Below, one piece after another: positions 26,486 through 37,600 of a stretch of DNA of 64,000 nt. The DNA is from Pseudoips prasinana (lineage: Eukaryota; Arthropoda; Insecta; Lepidoptera; Nolidae), in contig OX621252.1 in NCBI GenBank assembly GCA_951640165.1, forward strand, positions 19,303,934 through 19,367,933, in the 5' to 3' direction. Each line of letters opens with the position of its first letter. Positions within the stretch are counted from its first letter, which is position 1. The notes beneath the pieces are model-generated. The model was not told the DNA's origin, did not search any database, and saw only the letters and a list, made by a program, of their open reading frames with translations. A program made the position numbers and the translations under genes.

Positions 26486-29400
26486 ATGAGTGGAAGAAGC
26501 GAGCCTTCAAAGATAAAAAGCCCTACTTTTGTTACACGAACTGGACGTGTTACCACCGTTAAAACAAGAAAAACCAAAAGTGCCAGTATGCTGTCACCTG
26601 AGCAGTTTACGCAGCTTATGGAGAGGATGCCGGCCGCATCACAGCCTAAAAAGGGCTCATTCATCTCGTGCAAATACACGTACAGTGGCGAGAAACATGC
26701 TGAGGTGGTAGAAGCATTTTTATCGGCAATAAATATCTACAAGCGGTCTGCAGATATAGGCGATTTGACCGCCTTAAGCGAATTGCCTATTCTGTTGAAG
26801 GGTGAAGCCGGCGTTTGGTGGCTAGGTGTCAAGGGCGAGGTGACGTCATGGTCAGACTTCGAAACGCAACTGCGTGAAAATTTTGCACCCGTCCGCGAAG
26901 CATACCAAATATATATGGACATAACTCAAGTGAACCAATTAAAAAGTACAACCACCGAATCATTCGTGAGACAAAAGCGGATGTTGTTTTCACAGCTGCC
27001 GGCTCCAGGACCAACTGAAACCCAGCAGCTGGACTTAATATATGGTTTGCTGCGCCTGGAAATTCGGGATAAGGTTCCGCGCGCGGATGTCAAAGACTTT
27101 AAAGACCTTCTGAAGGCAGCGAAGGCGGCGGAACACGTAATTTATGAAAAGGATGCTGCTATAGGGCAAAGCACCACAAAGTCGCAGGAAACCCGAGTAC
27201 CGGTCAAAGGTGATATCAAGAAAATCAAGTGCCGGTTTTGCCGCAACTTTGGACACGCTACAGAAAATTGTAGGAAGCTGCAGCGGGCTAACCAACAAAA
27301 GGAAAAGGCCGAAGGCACCATCACCGAAGCAGTGGTGACTCACGCCCCATTACAACCAGCTAAGTTCAAGTGTTATGGCTGCGGTGCTCCTGGAGTAGTA
27401 AGGTCCAATTGCACAACGTGTCATGCGAATAAGAATCAACGACCTCATCCAGAAATTGGATTTTGTTCCGTAGATACCTTCATCGACGCGAGAGATCGAC
27501 CAGTAATTTTTGTGGAAATTGGAGGCGTCAATGGGGCAGTATTTCTTGACACCTGTGCTAAATCAAGTATTGCCTCATACTCTCTTTACTGTGAGTTGAA
27601 GAGAAAGGGATATTCCTTCCATGAACATAAGATCGGAGTAACGATGGCCGATGGTATACCAAGACGTCAAAATGTCCTAGTAACGAAGGTTCCCATTAAG
27701 GTTAATGACCATATAATACCAACTACCCTCTTGGTACTCCCCGAATCCCGTCGAAATAAAACGCTGTTAGGCGTAGGGTTTATTCAGGACTCCCGCATCG
27801 ACTTGAGTTTGGCTCAAAGCACTTGGAACTTCCACGATAATCCTACGGAAATTTTTGAACTGTATGAAGAGAGCTTTATTAATTACAGCCAGAATACTGA
27901 ACTTGCGGTTATCGTCTCAGATGATGACCCTTCTATGTCACCGTCATTGCCAGAAGAGAGCAATACGACTCGTTCATACGGTCCTCTTCATAAAATCGAA
28001 TTGTCCTCACCTCCCAAGAAGAAATGTCACCTCAACTACCCTGGAAATTATTCTCCGATACTTAAAGCCTTATATGAAGATGCGAGATATAATCTTCAAG
28101 ATTATGACGTAGAATGTGAGCTGGATGGAGTCGATGATACACTCTTCCCATCAACGTCAGTCTCATCGGTCGATGTCACAGCATTTCAAAATTTCTTGGA
28201 CATGAATCAAGAAGTGTTTAAATCTAATGGGAACCCGGCGAAAGGATTCGAGCATGCAATCGAAACAGGGGACCACACACCAATTTCTGTGCCACCGTAT
28301 CGTCTGTCTCCCGGGAAAACTGAGATCCTGAGAAAAGAGATTGGTAAAATGTTATCCGAAAAGGTTATCGAACCTTGTTCATCGCCATGGGCCGCTCCTG
28401 TGGTAATGGTAGCTAAGAAAGACGGAGGCACAAGAGTATGCGTAGACTATCGACAGCTTAATGCAATCACTACTCCTGATGCCTACCCGCTGCCCAGAAT
28501 TGATGACCTGCTTCACAGTGCTAAGCCGACACCGTACATGAGTACGATAGACCTTCGTGCTGGCTACTGGCAGATAAGCGTCAAAGAGGAGCATCGAGAC
28601 AAAACGAGCTTTGTTTGCCCATTTGGGACGTACCGATTTATAAGAATGCCGTTCGGACTACGAAATGCTCCAGCGACATTTCAACGAATGATGGATAGAT
28701 TTCACATCTCACTTAGCCACATCAAGCTGATTGTATACCTGGATGATCTAATTGTTATGTCTTCCACGTTTGAAGACCACGTTAAAGATTTACAGGATGT
28801 TTTTAACAAACTCAAGGAATTCAATTTGGTAGCAAACAGAGAGAAGTGCAACTTCTGTTGTCAAAAGGTGAAATATTTAGGTCACTACATCACTGCTGCT
28901 GGCCTACAAACTGACCCAGATAAAGTCAGTGCGCTCCTAGACATGCTGCCCCCGCGAAATCTCAAACACCTGCTATCATTTGTCCAGATGTGCTCATGGT
29001 ACAGACGGTTTATACCAAATTTCGCAAAGATCGCAGAGCCATTAACACGTCTTACTAAGAAAAACGCTACTTGGGAATGGAAAGAAGATCAAGTTAATGC
29101 TTTCGCTAGACTTCGCGAATTACTAACGTCTGCCCCAGTGCTGGTTCAAGCTGATCACACGAAGCCATATACCCTTAAGACCGATGCTAGCAATTATGCA
29201 CTCGGTGCAGTTCTGGTCCAGGGGGAGGGTGAAACCGAACACCCTGTTGAGTATGCTAGCAGACTCCTAACCCAGGCTGAGCGCAACTATTCCACGACTG
29301 AGCGTGAAGCCCTAGGGGTCGTATGGGCTGTTTCCAAGTTCCGAGGTTACATTGAAGGAGCAAAGATAACCGTCCTAACCGATCATCAAGCCCTACGGTG

Positions 29401-30991
29401 GCTCATGTCTATAAAGTCACCAACCGGTCGATTAGCTCGATGGGCTCTCCTACTACAGCCATACGATCTCAATATAAAATATATCTCCGGCAAAACAAAT
29501 GTCGTTGCCGACTCTTTGTCCCGTCCTAATTGCGAACCGACAACAGAGGAAGACTGTGGGGTTTGTACGGTGATTATAGATATGCCTGTAAAGAGCAAAG
29601 AAGTAATAAGAGAAGAACAGCATAAGGACGAGGAGATAGTCAAGATAATGCAGTGCTTGGAAAGTGCTAGAGAGGAAAAGGCTAGATACTGGAGTGGGAA
29701 AGGTTATCATATGAACAATGGCTTGTTGTATCGATATGGTCCAGACTCAAATCGGGAAACTAGTCAGTTAGTAATCCCCAAACACGAACAAGATAATATT
29801 ATTGCTGCTCATCATGATGCAGCGACTGCTGGACACTATGGTATAGATAAGACCACTGAACGCGTAGCAAGACGATACTTCTGGAAAGGAATGAGGAAAC
29901 ATATTGAAACCTATGTTCGCCAGTGTTTACAATGCCAACGTTACAAATGCTCAAACCAAAAGCCTGCCGGCTTACTCCAAACCACTGCCCAGAATCAGCG
30001 TTTTGAGGTGGTCGCCTTTGACCTGTTTGGCCCTTTACCCCGCACAGCTGACAACCACAACTGGATATTCATAATTGAGGATGTTGCTACACGTTGGGTT
30101 GAGATATTCCCGCTAGAGCGAGCCACAGCGGAGGAATGTGCCAAAATTCTGCTAGACGAGATCATATTGAGATACGGTACACCTCGTCGTTTTATAAGTG
30201 ATAACGGCACCCAGTTTGTAAGCAATGTTATGCAACAACTGACCTATTGTCTGGGTATTCAACATGGCTTTACTCCGGTATACCACCCTGAAACCAATCC
30301 GGTGGAACGAAGAAATCGGGATCTGAAAACTCAATTGGCAATCCTGGTAGGCGAAAATCATGTCACATGGAAGGAGAAATTACCTTCTATTCGCTTCGCC
30401 ATGAATACGGCAACGTCATGCTCAACTGGACAGACTCCAGCATACTTAACATTCGGACGTGAACTAAGGACACCAGACGATGTGCAGCATGATCTCAGAG
30501 AAATAGTACTTAACGATAATTTCGTAAAAGAACTGACGCCCCGCTTACTCATGATGGCTGACACGTTGGCCAGGGCACGAGAGGTGCAGGAAATGAAAGA
30601 GGAAAAGAGAAAGGAGTATGTAGACCAACGACGCCAGCTGAGTCCGGATTATAAACTCGGAGACTTAGTTTTGGTTACTTCTCATGTATTGAGTAAATCC
30701 AGTCAAGGTTTTAGCTCTAAACTCGCTCCCAGACGTGACGGACCATATGTCATAATACGAAGGCATGGTGCTAGTTCATTCGAAATTGCCAGCACTGACT
30801 CTAATACCCCTGTGGGTATATATCACGCGTCAGCCCTGACCCGATATCGTACGGAAGACGGGACTGTCCCCGAGCCAACACTGCCAATTAGAAAAAGAGG
30901 AAGGCCTAAGAAACAAGACTCTGTCAAGAGGGGCATGGCTACAAGGGTAACCAAACTCCGCGGTATCGCTCGCTCAAATGAACGACATTGA
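26486..30991 (+). CDS. Ty3/gypsy gag-pol polyprotein, single ORF
   Basis: 1,501 residues with no frameshift between gag and pol. Domains in order: a gag capsid-like region to about residue 230; zinc knuckle CRFCRNFGHATENC from C249; a second cysteine cluster (CYGCGAPGVVRSNC); protease with D355 in LDTCAKSS; RT with YLDD at 751-754; RNase H (TDASNYALGAV, STTEREALGVVWA); integrase with an HHCC zinc module (HHDAATAGHYG to CLQCQ) and catalytic D1179, D1239 and E1274 (D,D-35-E). The C-terminus is basic (RKRGRPKKQ). The protease reads DTC where most retroelements have DTG. Otherwise it looks functional. Confidence 0.95.
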   Translation: MSGRSEPSKIKSPTFVTRTGRVTTVKTRKTKSASMLSPEQFTQLMERMPAASQPKKGSFISCKYTYSGEKHAEVVEAFLSAINIYKRSADIGDLTALSELPILLKGEAGVWWLGVKGEVTSWSDFETQLRENFAPVREAYQIYMDITQVNQLKSTTTESFVRQKRMLFSQLPAPGPTETQQLDLIYGLLRLEIRDKVPRADVKDFKDLLKAAKAAEHVIYEKDAAIGQSTTKSQETRVPVKGDIKKIKCRFCRNFGHATENCRKLQRANQQKEKAEGTITEAVVTHAPLQPAKFKCYGCGAPGVVRSNCTTCHANKNQRPHPEIGFCSVDTFIDARDRPVIFVEIGGVNGAVFLDTCAKSSIASYSLYCELKRKGYSFHEHKIGVTMADGIPRRQNVLVTKVPIKVNDHIIPTTLLVLPESRRNKTLLGVGFIQDSRIDLSLAQSTWNFHDNPTEIFELYEESFINYSQNTELAVIVSDDDPSMSPSLPEESNTTRSYGPLHKIELSSPPKKKCHLNYPGNYSPILKALYEDARYNLQDYDVECELDGVDDTLFPSTSVSSVDVTAFQNFLDMNQEVFKSNGNPAKGFEHAIETGDHTPISVPPYRLSPGKTEILRKEIGKMLSEKVIEPCSSPWAAPVVMVAKKDGGTRVCVDYRQLNAITTPDAYPLPRIDDLLHSAKPTPYMSTIDLRAGYWQISVKEEHRDKTSFVCPFGTYRFIRMPFGLRNAPATFQRMMDRFHISLSHIKLIVYLDDLIVMSSTFEDHVKDLQDVFNKLKEFNLVANREKCNFCCQKVKYLGHYITAAGLQTDPDKVSALLDMLPPRNLKHLLSFVQMCSWYRRFIPNFAKIAEPLTRLTKKNATWEWKEDQVNAFARLRELLTSAPVLVQADHTKPYTLKTDASNYALGAVLVQGEGETEHPVEYASRLLTQAERNYSTTEREALGVVWAVSKFRGYIEGAKITVLTDHQALRWLMSIKSPTGRLARWALLLQPYDLNIKYISGKTNVVADSLSRPNCEPTTEEDCGVCTVIIDMPVKSKEVIREEQHKDEEIVKIMQCLESAREEKARYWSGKGYHMNNGLLYRYGPDSNRETSQLVIPKHEQDNIIAAHHDAATAGHYGIDKTTERVARRYFWKGMRKHIETYVRQCLQCQRYKCSNQKPAGLLQTTAQNQRFEVVAFDLFGPLPRTADNHNWIFIIEDVATRWVEIFPLERATAEECAKILLDEIILRYGTPRRFISDNGTQFVSNVMQQLTYCLGIQHGFTPVYHPETNPVERRNRDLKTQLAILVGENHVTWKEKLPSIRFAMNTATSCSTGQTPAYLTFGRELRTPDDVQHDLREIVLNDNFVKELTPRLLMMADTLARAREVQEMKEEKRKEYVDQRRQLSPDYKLGDLVLVTSHVLSKSSQGFSSKLAPRRDGPYVIIRRHGASSFEIASTDSNTPVGIYHASALTRYRTEDGTVPEPTLPIRKRGRPKKQDSVKRGMATRVTKLRGIARSNERH

Positions 30992-31041
30992 TGATGCATG
31001 TCCTATTTGCCGAGTCGACTGCATGGACATAGGGGGAGATT

Positions 31042-31484
31042 TGTAACAATAGTACCACCTACAAATAACAGATGGCGCCACAGGAAAGATTAGAAGTCGG
31101 TGGTGAGATTCTCCGGCGGTTAACATAATCTCTAACAATAGTACCACCTACAACTAATAGATGGCACCACAGGAAAATTAGAAGTCGGTGTTGAGATTCT
31201 CCGGCGATTAACAAAACCCCGACTGATAAATTGTTCAAGGTGTCTTCGGATAGGGACTCGATAACTGCACGCTTGATGCCTCAACCATTTGCTTGAGCAT
31301 TTAAGTGTCTTCTTCGAGCACTAACTTCTGTGACTTATGTGCATCTACCTAGCTAGGTCTCATAGGTTCTAGGAAGTTTGTATTGCATTGTACTGTATTG
31401 TAATTGATATATTTGGTATCAATAATAAAACATTGTAACAAGAGTCCAGCTTTTATTGCCGTAGGTTCACCATCCCGCTTTACA
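31042..31484 (+). repeat. 3' LTR of the gypsy element
   Basis: Same length as the 5' LTR and one base different. The polypurine tract AGGGGGAGA immediately precedes it. Confidence 0.97.
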
Positions 31485-31488
31485 ATAC

Positions 31489-32270
31489 TTAATTATATTA
31501 CTACAAACCTCCACGACTATTTACAAGCGCTTTTTTAAAATCTACGTGAATATACTTCTTTTTTATTAAAAATCATAAAAAAATAAATAAATTACCGTGC
31601 ACTGACGGGATTTCAATGTTGGTATTGCACCATCAACCAATTTTCTTCTGTTGTTCGAAAGAGTTTGTAAACATTCCGACGTAAAATGTTCTGAGCAATC
31701 ACACTGGTTCTAGTTGCAATCCAGTTTGAATTTTGACCACAAAATTTTGTCCATTATTTGTTCAGCTTCAGATCCTTCGGAAACCTGTTAAAATTTAATA
31801 ATGTCATTTAAAAAATAAGATAGATTTAGGAAAAAAATATATCTGAAAAATCATTAACAAAACTTCTAAAACAACTTCTAATTCGCTATAAAATAAGCAT
31901 CCAAAATGTAGTAACTACTAACACAGCATTTTAAACAATATTACGTTAATTCCATCATTCATTCAATAAAAAATTTCAGACGGTTTGTCCCCGCACTGCG
32001 CCTTCTACCAGCCCCGGATCTTCAATATTTTTTAGGCGGGGCAAAAACTGATAAATGCTGCCCTCGCCCACTTATATTTATTTTTACATTTAACATCTTT
32101 ATCATTTCATTCAGAATTCGACGGTGCTTAAATCTCGCTCGTATTTTCGAGCCAGATCTGCTACGTACCTTTGCAGTTCTTCAACGATTGATATTTTCAA
32201 AATACCACTTACCACCATTCAGAAAACCTTCCTTCGGTAATAATTGCACTAAATCAGTAAAAAATCAATA
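31489..32270. other. Intergenic, nothing recognised
   Basis: AT-rich with no clear coding frame. The C-rich stretch near 32020 (CAGCCCCGGATCTTC) has a weak counterpart near 37150-37185 and may be part of an old repeat. Confidence 0.4.
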
Positions 32271-32274
32271 GTAA

Positions 32275-32400
32275 TAAGATAAGATAAATACTCTTTATTG
32301 CACACCAATTACAGATAAAAAAAAAGAAACATTGAAAGCAAATTGTACAATAGGCGGTCTTATCGCAGTCAGCGATCTCTTCCAGACAACCTTTGGATGG
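32275..32400 (-). repeat. LINE/SINE 3' tail fragment
   Basis: Read on the minus strand, it has GGTTGTCTGGAAGAGATCGC, AGCGATAAGACCGCC and a terminal ATCTTATCTTATT. A related, diverged copy lies on the plus strand at 60290-60410. Confidence 0.6.
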
Positions 32401-32947
32401 ATAAGAAGCAGAAATATAGAAAGACAACACAATAAGGGTAGTGCAGAATAATATATTTTTTAAAATTAATAATGCTTACGAGTAAGTAATTTAATTACAA
32501 ATAGAGCCTTCCTTTTCATTCTTTATATTAAAAAATGGTTAAACTTATCAAAAGTCGTGCAAATCTATTGAACAACTTTTCTATTGTTTACATTTTGAAT
32601 TAATGTTGCTGAATTTGAAACTAAAAAAGACAATAAGTAATAGTAATGTCTCATGGCTAAATTTCGGCTGCGGTGGCCAAACTCAATGGGCCATTTGGGC
32701 GGGACATATTATAGTGCACAAGTGTGTGCGCAAATACAGGGGCAAATTATACATTCAGTCAAAAAAGTATCGGGTATGGATGATTTGTTTATGGTTCCAA
32801 ATTCAAATTTTTGTTTTTTTTTGTTGTTGTTAGATTGGCACAACTGTTTTCCATTTTGGCGCGGAGTTTGAGTTGCATCTGTTATTTATATTAAATACAG
32901 TGCTGGTTTTAGTAATATCATATATAGTGTGTATTGCGAATTTCATA

Positions 32948-33018
32948 ATGGACAAAAATATCGAACAAAGAGTTTGTCTTAAAATTTGCATCGCTAATGC
33001 AATTTCGTGTTCGGAGTC
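32948..33018 (+). pseudogene. Mariner transposase N-terminal piece
   Basis: It encodes MDKNIEQRVCLKICIANAIS and then CSES. The homologous continuation (LKMLQKAYGES) is found 2.8 kb downstream at 35821, beyond an inserted LINE. The match in order and frame is the main evidence that one gene was split. Confidence 0.75.
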
Positions 33019-33232
33019 AAAGTTCAAAGTTCAAAGTTTTTTATTGGTAAAAAGTATTTTACAGGTCTATTTAGCGTAGGGTATGAGTGCCTTAGTGTAA
33101 TTACACAATGATCAATGAACAGTCGATCACAACATTTAGTTATTAATACATTTCGATGTCAATACAATAACATTCAATAAAATAATTAGTTATACAGATG
33201 TCAAATAAAAAAAAAATAGTAATAAATATAAA

Positions 33233-33463
33233 TTAAATCTTTAGTTTAATAAACTCGTCAAAGGAATAAAACGACTGCTCGATCAACCAGGATTTCAACT
33301 TATACTTAAAACTCTTAAAACTCGGTGTGTCCAATACCTTAGCCGGTAGTCTGTTGTAAATTGTAGGCCCCATTACGTGAGTGAGTTTTGACGATTTTGT
33401 CAATTTACGTGGCACAGCAAGTAAGCTTAGAAGCACCGCGGGTGTTATACGTGTGTACGTCAC
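33233..33463 (-). pseudogene. CR1 LINE ORF2 C-terminal end in another frame
   Basis: Reads HVMGPTIYNRLPAKVLDTPS and FKYKLKSWLIEQSFYS, the usual C-terminal signature of CR1-like ORF2. It is out of frame with the upstream part, so a frameshift or deletion near 33463 inactivated the copy. Confidence 0.75.
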
Positions 33464-35818
33464 TCTGTTTTTATTACTATAGCAGGTAACGTCAGTATAC
33501 CGAGTTGCTTAAAGTAGGGCCTCGCTGATGTTCCCTGGGGCACATGTACGATCGCTCGCACGGCGCGCTTTTGCATGCGGAAGGCACGTTCCCAGTCCGC
33601 GGCGCGTCCCCACAGCTCGGCGCCATATAGCAAGATGGAATGGACAGTTGCGAAGTAACATGCACGCGCCACGTTGGTAGGCACTACACGAGACACACGC
33701 TTAAGTGCAAAACACGCGCTGCTCAGCTTACCACACAGTTTGTCTATGTGGTTTGACCACGTCATACCTCTATCCAATTCGAATCCTAGGAAGGTTGTGG
33801 TTTCAGATTGAATTAAACTACAATTATTCACAGAGACCGCAAGTGGTTTGAGAGGGCGTCCTGACAGACAAAAGTGGAGGTAATGTGTCTTGCCTAGGTT
33901 AAGAGCTAGACCATTTGATCTGAACCAATCGGCTAGATGCGAACATAATGTATCGTTTAATTTTTGTTCGAGACAGTTCAAGGATGAGGCCGTGATTACA
34001 GCGGCTACGTCGTCAGCAAACATGAATATCTCCGCTACAGATACGGCACTTGGTAAGTCGTTTAGCAGCAAGGAGAATAAAATATTAGATACCGAAGACC
34101 CCTGGGCTACTCCCATTGTAGTTGTGTAGGGCTCTGATTGAACCTCTCCTCCGACAACCACTTGGGCACGATCGCGCATCATATTGATGAATACTTCACA
34201 GGATTTACCCATGATGCCATAGTGCTTAAGTTTTGCGCTAATCACCAGGTGGTCTGCGACGTCAAAGGCCTTGGAAAGGTCACAGCATAGCAGCGCCACT
34301 TGCTGGTTTTGTTCACGCGCGGCCATAATGCGTCGTACGACTTCTCGGGCAAGGCAAGTTGTTGATCTATCTTCACGATACGCGTACTGACGGTCTGATA
34401 GCGTGTTAGTTGTCCGAAGAAATGTTGTTAGCCTAGAACTGAGGCCGTTCTCAAATACTTTGGCAACAGCGGGGATTATGGATATTGGTCGATACCCATC
34501 TAAGTTTTTACGCTTCCCTTTGCCTTTAAAGATAGGTGAGATCTTGCTCAGTTTAAATGAAGCAGGGTAAACTCCCTCTTTTAGGCACAAATTAAACAGT
34601 ACTGTTAAAATTGGGGACAGTGGAATGATTGCTAGTCTAAGTAGTTCCATTGAAATACCGTAGATGTCTTTAGTGCTTTTATTTGGTATACGCTTAGTTA
34701 CAATCTCATATATTTCAACCGCAGTGAAAGGTTGTAATCTGAGTGAGCGATCTGGGCTTGTCGTATCAGCCAAATAGCGTGATGTACTGCTGATATCCGC
34801 TCGTGGGGCACCGCAAGTTATTGCAGCGTCCCTAAACTGCTTGTTCATGGCGTTTACAGCTTCTTGAGATGAGGCGAATTTATTTCCGGCAGAATCTGTC
34901 AATACGTCTAAAAAACTTACGTTCTGACTGTTTGATTTGCCCCTTTCTTTATTAACAATCTTCCACATCGACTTGGAAGTATTATAAGTGGCCGATAACA
35001 TACTAGTGTAGTATTGGCGCTTACCATTTTGTATTAAATTATCGTACTTAACGGTTACTTTGTCAGATATTGATTTCAGTCTGGCGTCGTCAGGGAATTT
35101 TTCAATTAATTTATTAATGTCAAAAAGCAGGTCTTTTGTCATTTTTACATCGGGTGTTACCCACGATGAGTCGGGCTTTTTAAGCGTCTTTTTTTTAAGA
35201 GGAAAGCTGGTTCCATATTTATTGGTCACTATGTTCATTAGTGCCTGTGACAAAAGAACCGATGTCTTATTGCGTTCTATGACCACTGGCCAATCGATAC
35301 TGTGGAGGGAAGCGACAAAATTAGCGCGATTTGCATGGCTCATATCTCTTATAAGGCAGGTACTAGTCCCGCAGTGCTTCTTAATTAACTTTAAATTTAC
35401 TTTGATGGCGAGATGGTCACTCAGATCTGATATACAGGGTATCGCGGTCACTAAGCTATTGTGTTGGTCTGATAGGTTGGTGTATACGTGATCTAGACTG
35501 GTCACTGTGTCCCGCGTAATCCATGTTGGAAAATCTACGATATTGGACATGCCGTGGGTTAACAGTATGTCACTTAAATATTTACATTCGGACTTTACAT
35601 GATCTAAGCAGTTGATATTAAAGTCCCCTAATATTACGTAATTCCCGTCAAGTTCACTAGTTTTTTCGAGCAGTCGTTCTAAATGAGTTAGGAACTGGAT
35701 CGAGCTGACTAGGTTTGTTCTGTATACACATATAACGGTGAGGTCGAATTCCAAAAGGTCAATGGCTGATATCTCAAGATATTGTTCAACAGACAGTGAG
35801 ACAAATTCAACATTCTCG
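33460..35818 (-). CDS. CR1-type LINE ORF2: partial endonuclease plus reverse transcriptase
   Basis: About 785 residues, truncated at the N-terminus. It contains the second half of the AP endonuclease (VILGDFNINCLDH, then SDHLAIKV) and the full RT (FKLSKISPIFKGKG, LDGYRPISIIPAVAKVFE, LCCDLSKAFDVADH, GVAQGSSVSNILF and catalytic FADDVAAV). The first ~15 residues of the open frame, beyond 35818, come from the mariner. The C-terminus breaks at 33460. Confidence 0.85.
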
Positions 35819-36059
35819 GTCACTGAAAATGTTACAGAAGGCTTACGGTGAATCGACTTTATCAAAAACTCGTGCTTATGAGTGGTTCAAAGAGTTCAAA
35901 AGGGGTCGAAATGTGATGAAAGATTTGCCTCGCTCTGGTAGGCCATCAACGTCTGCAACTGAAGTTAACCTCATTCAACTCTGAGAGAGATCTCACTCAT
36001 AAGCACGAGTTTTTGATAAAGTCGATTCACCGTAAGCCTTCTGTAACATTTTCAGTGAC
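35819..36059. repeat. 66-bp perfect inverted duplication inside the mariner gene
   Basis: 35819-35884 is repeated in inverse orientation at 35994-36059. The arm ends within two bases of the LINE/mariner junction. The spacer is ordinary transposase sequence. Confidence 0.92.
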
Positions 36060-36867
36060 GGCTATCTCTAGCCGCCGAACTTTCTATATCTCACGAGTCG
36101 ATTCGTACCATTTTAACTAATCATTTGGGTATGAAACATGTTGCCGCTCGGCTAGTCCCAAAAGATCAGAATTTTCTCCAAAAACTCAATCGCATGAAAG
36201 TCGCTGAGGACATGGTAGAACGAGTCAATTCCGACCCAACATTCATGAAACGCATTGTTACTGGTGACGAGACGTGGGTTTACGAGTTTGACATGCAAAC
36301 TAGTCAACAAGCTTCGGAGTGGCGCCTTTCAACTGAACTAAAACCGAAAAAACCACGCCAAAGTCAATCAAAAGTCAAAGTCATGTTGACTGTTTTCTTT
36401 GACTATCGCGGTGTTGTGCACTCTGAATTCTTACCGGAAGGTCGAACGGTAAATAAAGAATATTATTTGAGCGTTATGCGGGGTTTAAGAGAGCAAATTC
36501 GACGAAAAAGGCCAGATTTATGGAAAGAAAATTCTTGGATTTTGCACCACGATAATGCGCCTTCGCACAACGTATCATTGTGAACGAATTTTTGACCAAA
36601 CACTCAACAAATACCATCCAGCAACAACCATATTCACCAGATATGGCTCCAGCTGACTTCTTTCTTTTTCCTAAACTCAAATTACCACTTCGTGGTACCC
36701 GTTTTCAATCGGTAGAAGACATAAAGGAGAATTCGCGGCGAGAACTGAACTCAATTCCGAAAGCAGCGTTTAAAAAATGTTTTGATGAATGGATTGTTCG
36801 TTGGCGTAAGTGTATCGTTTCTGAAGGAGCATACTTTAAAGGTGATAAAATAAATTTGGATGAATAA
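35821..36867 (+). pseudogene. Mariner transposase remainder, broken
   Basis: Three open blocks: 35829-35981 (MLQKAYGESTLSKTRAYEWF and on), about 36063-36580 (SLAAELSISHESIRTILTNH through TGDETW, the first catalytic D, and HHDNAPSH, the second), and 36580-36867 (PYSPDMAPADFFLF, the third D, to GDKINLDE). An inverted copy of 35819-35884 sits at 35994-36059 and replaces part of the gene. One base is also lost near 36580. Correcting the latter gives 34 residues between the last two Asp, as in mariners. Confidence 0.85.
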
Positions 36868-36914
36868 CAAACATTTTGTATATTATTGATTTTTTTCCGG
36901 TACTTTCTTGACAG

Positions 36915-37592
36915 AGTAGTAGTCCATCACTCTCACTCAGCAGGTGTGCAGGACACGGATCACGGATTGTATCCGTTCAATTGATATGGCTAAAGCAAAA
37001 CAAGAATGGCCTTTCTGTACTTCTATAGTACAAGCAAAGAAACACAAGTAAGTTTATTCTGTGGTCAAATTTAAGTAAATGATGAATTATCCATTTGTCT
37101 CTAAAGTGAGAATTTGGCCACCCTCTGAACTTGCCGCCTGGGGCATCGGCCCCGGCTTGCCCCTCCTAGATCCGGGGCTGCCTTCTACCAAGATAATGCC
37201 GTCGTAGAATTGTCGCTATTCTGTCGCAATTGGTAGTTCATTTGAATCAAAATTATAAAACATTACAAACACAATTGACTAAAAATAACACTTACTTGTG
37301 ATAGGAAATACCGTGTTCCCGTAAGTTTGATGTCGTTGACCACCTTTTACATTAAAATACCGCACCATTCACCATTTTTACGGAGCACTACTTCGCTACA
37401 GGAAACGACAATAAATGGCCGAGTTTCGAGTGAAACAGTTTTATATAACTTGAATGGCCAGCAGAGGGGTTCGCCTTGCGTTAACGTCTCCATTGACAGC
37501 TAAATGCTCGAAGGTATAGGCATTATAGGCCATAGAGAAATACTAAATGTTATTCCTCTGAGTTTAGGTACGTATATTCTCGGAGGAATCGT
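36915..37592. other. Intergenic with fragment of an unnamed repeat at its right end
   Basis: 37480-37590 matches the reverse complement of about 23630-23720. No coding frame recognised. Confidence 0.5.
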
Positions 37593-37600
37593 ATACTCAT

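Larger units (their letters stand above)
25914..31484 (+). mobile_element. Complete Ty3/gypsy LTR retrotransposon
   Basis: 5,571 bp. The 443-bp LTRs (25914-26356 and 31042-31484) start TGTAACA and end TTTACA and differ at one base (T in CCGTTGG versus A in CCGTAGG). The 4-bp target duplication is ATAC (25910-25913 and 31485-31488). A primer binding site begins TGGCGCTCAACTT at 26358 and a polypurine tract AGGGGGAGA ends just before the 3' LTR. One open frame encodes gag-pol; there is no envelope gene. All parts look intact. Confidence 0.97.
33019..35818 (-). mobile_element. CR1-type LINE inserted in the old mariner
   Basis: The 3' end carries a short tandem TCAAAGT repeat at about 33017-33037 (plus-strand view), the kind of tail CR1 elements have. 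The 5' end is truncated within the endonuclease domain at 35818. The flanking word GTCA at both sides may be a 4-bp target duplication. Confidence 0.8.
32753..36914 (+). mobile_element. Old mariner element split by a CR1-type LINE
   Basis: The left end has GTCAAAAAAGTATCGG near 32758 and the right end the complement of GTCAAGAAAGTACCGG near 36896-36912; TA lies near each end. The transposase starts at ATG 32948, breaks at about 33016, and resumes at 35819. It is unrelated to mariner copies A-C. Exact termini are uncertain because the ends have drifted. Confidence 0.75.

Noticed and set aside
26479..30564. Short minus-strand frames across the gypsy gag-pol
   Set aside because: Shadows of the long sense frame with no recognisable motifs.
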